Translations under genes and position numbers: made by a program
Notes under the pieces: generated by a model
Told to the model about the DNA's origin: nothing
Database searches by the model: none
Seen by the model: the letters and a program-made list of their open reading frames with translations, nothing else
Part shown: positions 8,612 through 16,664 of the stretch, piece after piece
Numbering within the stretch: position 1 is the stretch's first letter
Layout of the letters: every line of letters begins with the position of its first letter
Source of the DNA: CBDCTM01 sp965222005
Lineage (GTDB): Bacteria; Bacteroidota; Bacteroidia; Chitinophagales; Saprospiraceae
Assembly (NCBI GenBank): GCA_965222005.1
Contig: OZ244935.1
Coordinates: forward strand, 5,084,001-5,148,000
Reading direction: 5' to 3'
Length of the DNA: 64,000 nucleotides

Positions 8612-8899
8612 ATGCCACAATACAAAATTGAAAAAGATTTTAAAGATTTTTCTCAACCTATGAATAAAGGATATTTTTATGCTAATCCTAATAAAAATCT
8701 AAATCCTTACGATAGAGAATTATATCCAATCGTTTGGAAAGGAATTATAAACGATAATGATTTTGAAATTCACCTGAATAACTCTGATTCTTTTTCAATT
8801 GAAAGTTACGAGTTTGTAAAATTTCCTAACCTTGAAGAATCGAATAAGAAACAAATAGTAAAATGGATTCATGAATGTATGAATAACGAAATGGATTAA
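8612..8899 (+). CDS. Small soluble protein, unknown function
   Basis: A 95-residue acidic protein beginning MPQYKIEKDFKDFSQPMNKG and ending WIHECMNNEMD. It has no signal peptide or membrane segment. It follows the two-helix membrane protein by 1 nt and the pair fills one cassette; its end lies 15 nt before attC-6. No family is recognised. Tight coupling to the membrane partner suggests joint action (inference). Confidence 0.55.
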   Translation: MPQYKIEKDFKDFSQPMNKGYFYANPNKNLNPYDRELYPIVWKGIINDNDFEIHLNNSDSFSIESYEFVKFPNLEESNKKQIVKWIHECMNNEMD

Positions 8900-8913
8900 A
8901 AAAAGAAGCCAGC

Positions 8914-8981
8914 ATGGAACAATGCATACCCGTCAATCGCCAGCAAAAGCTGGCGACTGCGGGTATGCGGGGACGTTGTGT
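8914..8981 (+). other. attC-6 integron recombination site
   Basis: R'' ATGGAAC, R' GTTGTGT. The outer stem is GCATACCCG with CGGGTATGC and the inner stem TCGCCAGC with GCTGGCGA around AAAA. R'' is complementary to GTTCCAT at 8186, the start of the same cassette. Confidence 0.85.
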
Positions 8982-9431
8982 GCAAGAGGATTTTGGAAGC
9001 CAGCCCGCTTTGGGAATTTAGCGGCTTGAAGAATAGTAGTGAAAAAGGGAAAATGATAAAAAGCAGGTTTTAGAAGTGAAAGTTTAAATGGAAAATTTGT
9101 AAATGGTTGATTGAAAGACTCTTGTTGAAAAATAGTGCTTGCTTAGAAAATTCAACAACCAAAATTGACAAGAACATTTTGAATTATCTGCAAGAATAAT
9201 TGAAACCCAAGATTACTAAAGAGTGAAATTGTTACTGAAGTAGTGATGGTAAAACGAAACAGCAGTGAATCTGAATTCAAGAGAAATCCAAATTGTAATT
9301 CTTACTAAGATTTGAGTAAATTGTCATCTGAAAATATTGATTGAATTTCAAATTTATAGAAAATCGAATCAGTAAAATTCTGAGGCGGCTTGAAGAAAGT
9401 GACTAAAAATCGGCCAACCCGCTTAAAATGC
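8982..9431 (+). other. Integron cassette body with no open frame
   Basis: About 450 bp between attC-6 and attC-7 with no frame of useful length on either strand. Its 5' end GTTGTGTGCA is exactly complementary to TGCACACAAC of attC-7, so it is an intact cassette. The text is AT-rich and holds GCGGCTTGAAGAA twice (near 9020 and 9385), a motif also found in the repeats at 25826 and 36197. It could encode a small RNA, a promoter or nothing. Confidence 0.6.
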
Positions 9432-9499
9432 ACACAACATAGTGCTGCACGACAATAGCGCCCTGCGGGCGACTACTGCGTCAGCACCGAACGTTACCT
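9432..9499 (+). other. attC-7 integron recombination site
   Basis: R'' ACACAAC, R' GTTACCT. The outer stem is GTGCTGCACG with CGTCAGCAC and the inner stem TAGCGCCC with GGGCGACTA around TGC. Spacers are ATA and CGAAC. Confidence 0.82.
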
Positions 9500-9644
9500 A
9501 CCATAGAATTTTAAGGCCATCCCTCGATTCTAAATTAGTCCCAAATTACGCCTGGAAAAATTGAATGAATTCGTCAAGATACAGCATCCAAAGTGATCGC
9601 CCTACCCGCTTAAAAATTTCTTCGATAAGCTTTTTACCAGGGCC
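9500..9644 (+). repeat. Truncated duplicate of the cassette at 13578
   Basis: From GTTACCTACCATAG onward this stretch is nearly identical to 13578-13722 (shared blocks AAGGCCATCCCTCGATTC, CAAGATACAGCATCCAAAG, TTTCTTCGATAAGC). It stops at the left end of the second IS21. The remainder of the cassette is missing. Confidence 0.8.
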
Positions 9645-9723
9645 TGGGTGCAAATTCCGGAGTTGCTGACCCACCCATTTCGGAGTCATTGACCCATGTG
9701 GATAACTTACGATTTCAATGATG

Positions 9724-10458
9724 CTAAGATAGTTGATTTATAGGTTTCCTTAAACTTTTTCCTTTTAATTCTATTCGATGTGCTTTGGGGACGATCCGGT
9801 CAAGGATGGCATCTGCCAAAGTTGGTTCATTAAAATATTGGTGCCATTTACTCACTGGCAGTTGAGAGCAAATAATAGTAGCGGCGTTTTCGTAACGGTC
9901 TTCCAAAATCTGTAACAAGATTAACTTTACCTGATGTGTGATGGGTTGTAATCCAAAGTCATCAAAGATGATGAGTTTAGCTTTTTTTAATCTGTCCATC
10001 CACTTGATTAAGGTGCCGTCTGTTTTGGCTAAAGCGATCTGTTCGGTGAATCGATTCATGTTAAAGTAAAGTGTTCGGTATCCATTGACACAAGCGTTAT
10101 TTCCTAAAGCGCAAGCCAGGTATGATTTACCACAACCAGTGGCGCCGGTAATCAAAACATTTTCTCCTCGGTCGAGGTAAGCACAGTCTGCAAGGAGCAT
10201 TAATTTTTCCTTGGAGAGATTTCTTGTTTTAGAACAATCGATGTCTTGAATGTTGGCTTGATAACGAAGTTTGGAGAGTCTTAAAAACATTTTCATTCGC
10301 TTGTGCCAACGATGCTGTTTTTCTGCATCAATCAGATTGGCAATCATTTCATGTGCGTCTGCTTGCTGGTTGATTGGTAATCCAAGAGCTGCCTCGTAAG
10401 CATCCGCCATGCCTGTTAATTTTAGCATTCTCATAATTTCCAGAGATCCGTTTTTCAT
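9724..10458 (-). CDS. istB: IS21 helper ATPase IstB
   Basis: A 244-residue AAA+ ATPase with Walker A GATGCGKSYLACALGNNA and Walker B LIIFDDFG, and the usual end ILDRIVPKAHRIELKGKSLR. It lies 87 nt downstream of istA on the minus strand. It is complete and only distantly similar to the other IstB at 4833, so two IS21 lineages are present. Confidence 0.93.
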   Translation of the reverse strand: MKNGSLEIMRMLKLTGMADAYEAALGLPINQQADAHEMIANLIDAEKQHRWHKRMKMFLRLSKLRYQANIQDIDCSKTRNLSKEKLMLLADCAYLDRGENVLITGATGCGKSYLACALGNNACVNGYRTLYFNMNRFTEQIALAKTDGTLIKWMDRLKKAKLIIFDDFGLQPITHQVKLILLQILEDRYENAATIICSQLPVSKWHQYFNEPTLADAILDRIVPKAHRIELKGKSLRKPINQLS

Positions 10459-10545
10459 AATTATTGATTGTTTTATATCCCTTTATAATTTTATATTATC
10501 TAAGGGAGTAGTTAAAAAATAAATGTTATTGAGTTCAATAGATAC

Positions 10546-12111
10546 CTATTGATAAGCCTCAGGGCCTCTTATATTTTCGTGTTCCCCTATTGTGAGTGAG
10601 TCAAATAATTCAAGTTGATCATCAACGGTGTCGAGTTTTCGAACTAAGATATTTTTGATCATGTAATAGCTTGCCTTATCTGCTTTTTGGCAACGAAGAG
10701 CAGCTCGCTCCAAACGTTCAGAATTATACTTTTTTGCAAAACCTAAAATACCTTGGCAGCTACCATAAGATTGGGCTTCATGGATTCTGGAGAGTAGAAT
10801 ATGCTGGATAGCCCAGCGAGTAGCAGGACCTATTTGCTCAGCCTGACTAAGAAAATAAGCGGCATCAAAGCCTTTTGCTTTTTTCCACTCCCTGTGCGAC
10901 CGAGGCATATGTTCCATTTTTGTCTGGTACTGTTGTGACCCGGTGTAGTAAACTCGCTTGTGAGTTGCAACCCGTTGATTATCAATATATACCTCTACAT
11001 TTTTTGAGGTGTAAATGACGGTCGCTTGTTGTTTTGCATATTGAAAAGGGACAGAGTAAAAAGCTTTGTCCTCTCCTAGAAAAACATGATAGTTCCTTCT
11101 AACTTGAGGTGTGATGGTCTTTTTAAGTTCAAACAGATCACAAGGGAGTGATCTCATTACAGGCAATTCAAAAGCTTCAAAAACACTTTTGCGTGTACCT
11201 TGTTTTTGTTGATAGGGTTTATTATTATGTTGGCTTAGCTGCTCTGTGATTGCTGCATTTAACTCCTCTATACTATGAAAAGTCTCGTTTCTCAATGGAG
11301 CATAAATGCGTCTGTAAACCGTATTCACCATGTTTTCTACACTCGCTTTATCTTTGGGTTTTCCAACGCGAGTGGCACTTAAATCGAGCTGATAATGTGC
11401 AGCTAATTGTACACATAATTCATTAAAAGTAGGTTCGTATTTATCAGCTCGACTAACATATGATTTTAGATTATCGGATAAAATAACTTGAGGTAGTTTA
11501 CCGAAAAAAAGAAGCGCTTGATTTAATCCATAAATAAAGTCAGCTACCTTTTGAGAGGGAAGTGCGATGGCAAAAGTATATTGACTATGTGGCATCACCG
11601 CTACCAAAACTTCGCATTCATGAACTTCTCCAGTAGTTAAATCTACCCATCGCATTTTCTTTCCAGCGAAGTCTACTTGCATGACATTACCTGCTTGGTG
11701 CGCTAAGCTAATCGTCAAATCTCGTCGTCCTATCTCGCGTTTAAAGTGTTCACAAAATTGAGTGTAACTATAACCATCTGGGTGTTCTTCGATGTACTCC
11801 TCCCACAATAAATAGCGAGTTACACCCACTCGTTTTAATTCTTTTATCCAATCATCAATCTTACTTTTAAAAGCCTCTTTTCGTTGTTCAGCCACTGTAT
11901 TTTTAGAGGGATAAAACACCGCAGTGAAAGCGGAATCGTCCAATGAAAGAACTCGCGCAAGATCTTCATCAAAGGCTTTCCCAAGTCTTACATAATGCTT
12001 CACTGTGTTTTTAGAAACTTGTAATCTACTTGCTGTGGCGCGAAGAGAACTCGTGCTGATATAGGTTTTAATAATCGTTCTTACTTGATCCATACGTTTA
12101 AATTGTCCCAT
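10546..12111 (-). CDS. istA: IS21 transposase IstA
   Basis: A 521-residue DDE transposase. Helix-turn-helix SSLRATASRLQVSKNTVKHY (residues about 21-40), then the integrase core with QVDFAGKKMRWVD, VILSDNLKSYV and KPKDKASVENMVNTVYRRI as the DDE positions, and a C-terminal domain with YSVPFQYAKQQATVIY. It is full length and followed by istB. Confidence 0.93.
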   Translation of the reverse strand: MGQFKRMDQVRTIIKTYISTSSLRATASRLQVSKNTVKHYVRLGKAFDEDLARVLSLDDSAFTAVFYPSKNTVAEQRKEAFKSKIDDWIKELKRVGVTRYLLWEEYIEEHPDGYSYTQFCEHFKREIGRRDLTISLAHQAGNVMQVDFAGKKMRWVDLTTGEVHECEVLVAVMPHSQYTFAIALPSQKVADFIYGLNQALLFFGKLPQVILSDNLKSYVSRADKYEPTFNELCVQLAAHYQLDLSATRVGKPKDKASVENMVNTVYRRIYAPLRNETFHSIEELNAAITEQLSQHNNKPYQQKQGTRKSVFEAFELPVMRSLPCDLFELKKTITPQVRRNYHVFLGEDKAFYSVPFQYAKQQATVIYTSKNVEVYIDNQRVATHKRVYYTGSQQYQTKMEHMPRSHREWKKAKGFDAAYFLSQAEQIGPATRWAIQHILLSRIHEAQSYGSCQGILGFAKKYNSERLERAALRCQKADKASYYMIKNILVRKLDTVDDQLELFDSLTIGEHENIRGPEAYQ

Positions 12112-12255
12112 GTTCTTGACCGTTTTTTTGCTTGAAAAAAACTGCGAACATGGCTATTTAATCGTAAGTATCCACTATATATAAGGCGGGTCAGTACGCC
12201 GGAATGACGGCTCCTCCTAACAAGCTTAGGTGGGTCAGTATGGCCGGATTTTACA

Positions 12256-12559
12256 GGAAAGGATTTATACTGGCTTCTACTATCATAAAAAATTGTCTGA
12301 AAACCCACTGTATAGTAAAAACTATGTAGTTAGTCTAATTAGAGATGAAAGAGCATCTCATAAAGTATTCAAAATCAGTAGCCCTGGAGAATATAAGTAT
12401 ATAACATTACTAGGGTTTGATAATTATGAACAATATAATTCTAGTTATGGGGGCTTGCCACCTATGAGTATAAAATGGAATCTTAATAATACCCAAAATA
12501 GTTCAAAAAATATGATTAAAGAATATTTTGAAATAGTAGATCACTTTGAAATAAATTAG
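12256..12559 (+). pseudogene. Cassette gene truncated at its 5' end by IS21
   Basis: About 100 codons remain (GFYYHKKLSENPLYSKNYVV ... EYFEIVDHFEIN), ending 5 nt before attC-8. The start and N-terminus are lost at the IS21 right end; any start now seen lies inside the IS. I do not recognise the family. Cassette position and AT-rich composition fit the neighbours. Confidence 0.6.
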
Positions 12560-12564
12560 CCTGT

Positions 12565-12632
12565 GCCTAACATTGCGCATGTCGTACATGCCTTCCTGAC
12601 GTCAGGCACGTCGCATGCGCGGTCCGTTGGCT
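12565..12632 (+). other. attC-8 integron recombination site
   Basis: R'' GCCTAAC, R' GTTGGCT. The outer stem is GCGCATG with CATGCGC and the inner stem TGCCT with AGGCA. Spacers are ATT and GGTCC. R'' does not match the nearest upstream cassette start, consistent with the IS21-associated deletion. Confidence 0.82.
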
Positions 12633-12660
12633 GCAAGCAGAAAAAAGAAAATCACAAAAC

Positions 12661-12691
12661 TTGACTTGTACGGAGAAAAAACGTACATTTG
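12661..12691 (+). promoter_or_regulatory. Promoter of the TacA/TacT cassette
   Basis: TACATTTG (12684-12691) is an exact TAnnTTTG -7 element, and TTGACTTG begins 23 nt upstream, giving a 20-nt gap from the TTG. The antitoxin gene starts 36 nt downstream. A private promoter is typical of toxin-antitoxin cassettes. Confidence 0.65.
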
Positions 12692-12726
12692 TATTAAATT
12701 GAGTTGATAAATTAAAATACCTTAAT

Positions 12727-12999
12727 ATGAAAAGTATTGAAATGACAAGATTTGATGCAAGATTAACAAGAGAGCAAAAAGAATTCTTTGAATATGCTTC
12801 CAAATTAGGTGGTTTTAGGAGTTTAACTGAATTTATACTAAAAGCTGTTCAATCAAAAGCAGAAGAAATAGTAGAAGAACATAATAAAATAATTGCATCA
12901 AAAAAAGATCAGGAAATTTTCTTCGATTACGCATTTAAAGGAGTCAAACCGAATAAAAAATTAAAATCTGCCTTAAAGGAATATAAAAAGTTACTTTAA
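12727..12999 (+). CDS. DUF1778 ribbon-helix-helix antitoxin (TacA-like)
   Basis: A 90-residue protein. The N-terminal MTRFDARLTREQKEFFEYAS and FRSLTEFILKAVQSKAEEIV make up a DUF1778 ribbon-helix-helix fold that binds DNA and represses its own operon. The C-terminal tail (FDYAFKGVKPNKKLKSALKE) would wrap the toxin. The GNAT toxin starts 1 nt after its stop codon, so the two are co-translated. DUF1778/GNAT pairs (TacAT, AtaRT type) are well-established toxin-antitoxin systems and frequent integron cargo. Confidence 0.88.
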   Translation: MKSIEMTRFDARLTREQKEFFEYASKLGGFRSLTEFILKAVQSKAEEIVEEHNKIIASKKDQEIFFDYAFKGVKPNKKLKSALKEYKKLL

Positions 13000-13000
13000 T

Positions 13001-13504
13001 ATGGCAGATTATATAACAGCTCCCCTTGAATCGAAACACAAGAAATCAGAATTTACTTGTGGAAATACATACTTGGATAACTACATTCAAAAACAAGCAA
13101 AACAAGACGTTAAGAGAAAACTATCAGCTTGTTTTGTATTAAGTGATGGAGAAAATAATATTAAGGGATTTTATACTTTATCAAATGCTGGAATATCAAG
13201 AGAGGCAATACCAGAAGAAATCAGCAAAAAACTTCCAAGAGCCTATGAATCCTTACCTTTAACACTGCTTGGGAGATTAGCAATTAGTGAGAAAAATAAA
13301 GGTCAAGGGTTGGGGAAATTATTATTAATAGATGCTTTAAAAAGAAGTTTTGAAGTATCTAAAGTAATAGGTTCTATGGCTGTAATAGTAGATCCAATTG
13401 ATGAAAATGCAGTTAAATTTTATGATCGCTTTGGATTCATTTTACTTCCGGATAGTGAAAAAATGTTTCTTCCTATGAAGACAATAGAACAATTATTTAG
13501 ATAG
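13001..13504 (+). CDS. GNAT toxin (TacT-like tRNA acetyltransferase)
   Basis: A 167-residue GNAT protein matching TacT-type toxins, which acetylate the amino group of charged tRNAs and stop translation. Seen: FTCGNTYLDNYIQKQAKQD near the N-terminus, GFYTLSNAGI, LGRLAISEKNKGQGLGKLLL with the acetyl-CoA loop Q/RxxGxG (KGQGLG), and AVKFYDRFGF with the conserved tyrosine. All motifs are intact, so the toxin should be active. It sits in the middle of the array, where such modules are thought to stabilise cassettes (known for chromosomal integrons). Confidence 0.9.
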   Translation: MADYITAPLESKHKKSEFTCGNTYLDNYIQKQAKQDVKRKLSACFVLSDGENNIKGFYTLSNAGISREAIPEEISKKLPRAYESLPLTLLGRLAISEKNKGQGLGKLLLIDALKRSFEVSKVIGSMAVIVDPIDENAVKFYDRFGFILLPDSEKMFLPMKTIEQLFR

Positions 13505-13518
13505 AAAAAAAAGCCTGC

Positions 13519-13584
13519 TGCCAACAATGTGCATAACGACCATGCTCCCATTCGGTCGCACGGCGTATGCACTTCCCGTTACCT
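13519..13584 (+). other. attC-9 integron recombination site
   Basis: R'' TGCCAAC, R' GTTACCT. The outer stem is GTGCATAACG with CGTATGCAC and the inner part CCATGC with GCACGG. R'' pairs with GTTGGCT at 12626 in 6 of 7 positions. Spacers are AAT and TTCCC. Confidence 0.82.
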
Positions 13585-14054
13585 ACCATAGAATTTTAAG
13601 GCCATCCCTCGATTCTAAATTAGTCCCAAATTACGCCTGGAAAAATTGAATGAATTCGTCAAGATACAGCATCCAAAGTGATCGCCCTACCTGCTTAAAA
13701 ATTTCTTCGATAAGCTTTTTACAAACCAAGAACCAGGGCCTCGGATCAACAATAATTAAAAGCAATAATCACGGGAAATTATTCTTCACACAATAATTCT
13801 TTGATCGGCACTGAGTCAGCCAAATTGTTAAATCTTCCAGCGAAAGCTATGAGTCCATAAATTATACCCAAATTCTCCTCTGGGGCCCAACTACAAATTG
13901 ACAGTCAAATTCACGGATTAAGGAAAAATGTTATATATTTATACCACCACCTAAAGAACTTATTTGTTCCAGTGGTGAATACGATAAATAAAGGACTCAA
14001 CAGTTCCTTTCAAACTATCCTCAGAAACGGCGCTGTGCGCGCCGAAATACGGAT
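13585..14054 (+). other. Integron cassette body with no convincing gene
   Basis: About 470 bp between attC-9 and attC-10. Its 5' end GTTACCTA is complementary to TAGGTAAC of attC-10. There is no frame of useful length with a plausible start. The first 145 bp are duplicated at 9493-9644. GTTATATATTTATACC near 13931 resembles the promoter-like block in the cassette at 2511. A short hairpin GGCGC/GCGCC lies just before the attC site. Confidence 0.6.
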
Positions 14055-14179
14055 AGGTAACAAAGCGTAAAGCGTCCATGCGGCTACTTGGAAGATAAAA
14101 TGCTTTTTGGTTGATAAAGAATTTTGTAGTTCCTTTCAGCACTTTGAAAACCGCACGGCGTTTACGCAGACCGTTAGTG
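14055..14179 (+). other. attC-10, long (125 bp) integron recombination site
   Basis: R'' AGGTAAC, R' GTTAGTG. It has the same outer stem and large loop as attC-3 (shared CATGCGGCTACTTGGAAGAT and AGAATTTTGTAGTTCCTTTC), with only scattered differences, and the same length. Confidence 0.8.
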
Positions 14180-14684
14180 GCCATAGGGAAAATCATCTCG
14201 CAGCTTTCCTATTTTTCAAACAGTATCGTGGTAAATTGAATATCTGGAAAAGGAAAACAACATCCTGATAGGCTTGCCAGCCCGCTTTATAAATTTATAA
14301 AATTGATAAATTGATACCAGCAATAATTCTTGAACAGCACAACTGACGGCCTTTTTGATTTTGAGTTGAACTCGATTATGGGTAAACTCCTTGAATTGAG
14401 TACAACAACTCAAATTCCTGAAAACTACAATTTGCAGACAATTACAATTCAACCAGGCCTAATCAAGCTCTTTGACAATCAAGAACTGAAAGCCTGGCTC
14501 AAAAAAGGCATCAATAATTATTCAGCTAAATTACTCCAAAACAACTGAGGTGACTCATAAAAAATAACACCAAAAATACACATCTTGAAAAAAATTCATA
14601 TATTTACAAGAGAACTGATTGAAGAATTTGGTGGCAAAAACATCTGAAAGAAAAACCGGCGCTGAGGCGCCGGAAAGATACGAC
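14180..14684 (+). other. Integron cassette body, possible 72-codon gene
   Basis: The cassette runs from attC-10 to attC-11 (GTTAGTGG pairs with CCACTAAC). A 72-codon frame at 14330-14548 starts MNSTTDGLFDFELNSIMGKL and has no known domain; coding is uncertain. The blocks CAGCCCGCTTTATAAATTT and CTGACGGCCTTTTTGATTT parallel those in the cassette at 2511. ATATATTTACAAG near 14598 is promoter-like. Confidence 0.5.
14656..14673. other. Short GC-rich hairpin before attC-11
   Basis: CCGGCGC TGAG GCGCCGG is a perfect 7-bp stem with a 4-nt loop, not followed by a T run. It may be a structural element of the cassette or a weak terminator. Confidence 0.45.
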
Positions 14685-14752
14685 CACTAACAAAGTGCAT
14701 ATGTCAATGCCCTCCTTTCAGTCGGCCACTGCATATGCACCGACCGTTGTGT
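14685..14752 (+). other. attC-11 integron recombination site
   Basis: R'' CACTAAC, R' GTTGTGT. The outer stem is GTGCATATG with GCATATGCAC (one base offset) and the inner pairing TGCC with GGCCA. Spacers are AAA and CGACC. Confidence 0.82.
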
Positions 14753-14774
14753 GCAACCAGGAAAAAACTGAAAA

Positions 14775-15515
14775 ATGAAAATAAGAACCTTTCTATTGAT
14801 AATTGTGATATCATTCCAATTTGGAATAGCTCAGCAATTTGAATATAAATTACCAAGAGAACCAAACAAATATTCGAAGGGGGTTGTCAGCGTTGACGTT
14901 TATGAACAACGAATAGAAAATTTTGATACTCTCAATTTCAATCCAGAACATGAAATAGTAACCTCACCAAAATATCGAATGACTTTTAATGACGGATTAC
15001 TAAAAAGTCATTTTACAGGTGAGGTAAATAGAGAAATGATTTATGATTATAACTTAGAAGGAAACCTCTCATCAAGAATAACAGAATCCGACAATTACAG
15101 AGAGGAAATAAAATATTCTTACGATTTCGAAAATATGAAGTTAGAGGCAATTAGAAATGACACCCAAATTTACTTCATAAAATTTTTTGACGAAAATAGC
15201 AAAGTAATTGAAGAACGAAACTCTGATGTTTATACAAGCAAAAAAAGAAATACAAAAAGGAAATTCTTTTTTGACAAAGACAAACTGAAATTGGAGGAAT
15301 TCTACGAAAACGGTGTATTGAAATTTATATCCTATTATTTTCGAGATTCTTTAACGAGCATAGAGACAGTTATAATCTTCGACAAATCAGGCGAACTCAT
15401 TGGTAAAAGAATAAATGAATTCAATGATTCAGATTTGATTACCGAAACTATGTTAGACGAAAATGGAAAAGAAAAATACAGATTTAAGAACGTGTTTGGG
15501 AATTTTATTCTGTAA
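14775..15515 (+). pseudogene. Secreted repeat protein, 3' end replaced by IS5 sequence
   Basis: A signal peptide (MKIRTFLLIIVISFQFGIAQ) is followed by tyrosine/aspartate-rich repeats of the form YDYNLEGNLSSRITESDN, KLKLEEFYENGVLKFISYYF and FDKSGELIGKRINEF, reminiscent of the antitoxin-like MORN variants and RHS-type strands of Bacteroidota surface proteins. The last eight residues (NVFGNFIL) come from the end of the IS5 element at 15488, so the gene is truncated and its cassette has lost its attC site. Confidence 0.65.
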
Positions 15516-15547
15516 ATGATTGAAATTTTGCCAAGATCATTGATGTA

Positions 15548-16664
15548 TACTAATTTGCTATTCTAACAAAGAGTACGTATATTGCGGATAAAAAACAATT
15601 ATGTACCAAGCAAAATTAAGCAAAACAGAAGAAAAATCTTTGAAATCGAGAATAAAAAAGGAGAGAGATGGTAGAATATTAAAACGTTATCAATGCATAA
15701 TGATGAGCCATGAAGGTATTCAGAATATCCAGATAGCCAAAGTACTAGGTGTAAATACTAATACAATAACAGGTTGGGTGAAGCTATATCTGGAAGAGGG
15801 ACTAGAAAGGTTATCAAAGTTTGATTTTTCAAGAAGAGTATCCTCGTTAGAAGAGATAAAGTCAGAAATAAAGGACCATGTACAGAACGAATTGGTGAGT
15901 ACAATGGCAGAGTTAGCAGGCTGGATAAAAGAGACGTATGATCATGAAGTTGAGACAAGTTGGCTGGGAAGATGGTGTAAAAAAAACTCAATTTTTCTTT
16001 TAAAAAGCCAAGATTAATACCAAATAAGCCACCAAGTGAGGTAGCTCAGAAACAAGTAGTATCTGAGATCAAATCTAGGGTCGAAGGAGGAGAATCGTTA
16101 GTGATTTTCTTTGATATCGCCCATGTTATACATAGGACTGAACCGAAAAAGTGCTGGCAAATAAAGGGAAAAGACAATACAATTATAATTAAGTCACCGA
16201 GTGGAAGAAAGAGAATAAATATACTGGGTAGTGTTGATGTTCAATTAAGGCGTTTTACAATATGGTTAACAGAAGAAAGCTGTGATAGCGATTTGATTTG
16301 TCATTTCTTAAATGAGGTAAAGAAGACTTATCGCTGGTCTAGAAAGAAGTTGTACCTAATGTTGGATAACGCAAAATACAATTTAGCATATGATACTCAA
16401 GACCATGCGAATGAAATAGGAATTGAGCTAGATTTTTTACCGGTTAGTAGTCCAAATTTAAATATCATAGAAAGGTTTTGGAAATTTTTAAAACAACGAG
16501 TTTGCAAAAATAAGTACTATGAAAAATTTGAGGACTTGGTAGCTGCTATAAGTGAATTTATCAAGAACTTGGATATTTACGACAAAGAATTAAAGGCACT
16601 GTTGAACCTGAATTTTGAGATAATTAAACCAGAGTTAAATCATTGTTAAAAGCACATTTTAGTA
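15548..16664 (+). mobile_element. IS630-family element inside IS5 copy 1
   Basis: It begins TACTAATTTGCTATTCTAAC and ends with the inverse of TACTAAAATGTGCTTTTAAC, and is flanked by TA at 15546 and 16665, the target duplication typical of IS630/Tc1 elements. Length 1117 bp. It separates the last codons of the IS5 transposase from the rest. Confidence 0.8.
15601..16649 (+). pseudogene. IS630 transposase in two frames
   Basis: The first frame (15601-16017) holds the N-terminal helix-turn-helix (EGIQNIQIAKVLGVNTNTIT) and winged part. The second (16101-16649) holds the DDE catalytic domain: FFDIAHVIHR (Asp, usually FxDE), LYLMLDNAKYNLAY (Asp) and SPNLNIIERFWKFLKQRV (Glu). The two join if the frame shifts in an A-run near 15980, where GTAAAAAAAAC is found; residues KKPRLIPNKPPSEVAQ bridge them. 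This may be programmed frameshifting, as in other IS630 elements, or a true mutation. Confidence 0.75.

Larger units (their letters stand above)
9645..12255 (-). mobile_element. IS21-family element 2
   Basis: The ends hold repeated units around GTGCAAATTCCGG and GGTCAGTATGGCCGG, and the termini read TGGGTG...TTACA. It encodes istA and istB on the minus strand and differs in sequence from the IS21 element at 3090. No target duplication is visible: the left flank is a truncated cassette and the right flank a different truncated gene. This indicates deletion or recombination at the element. Confidence 0.85.
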
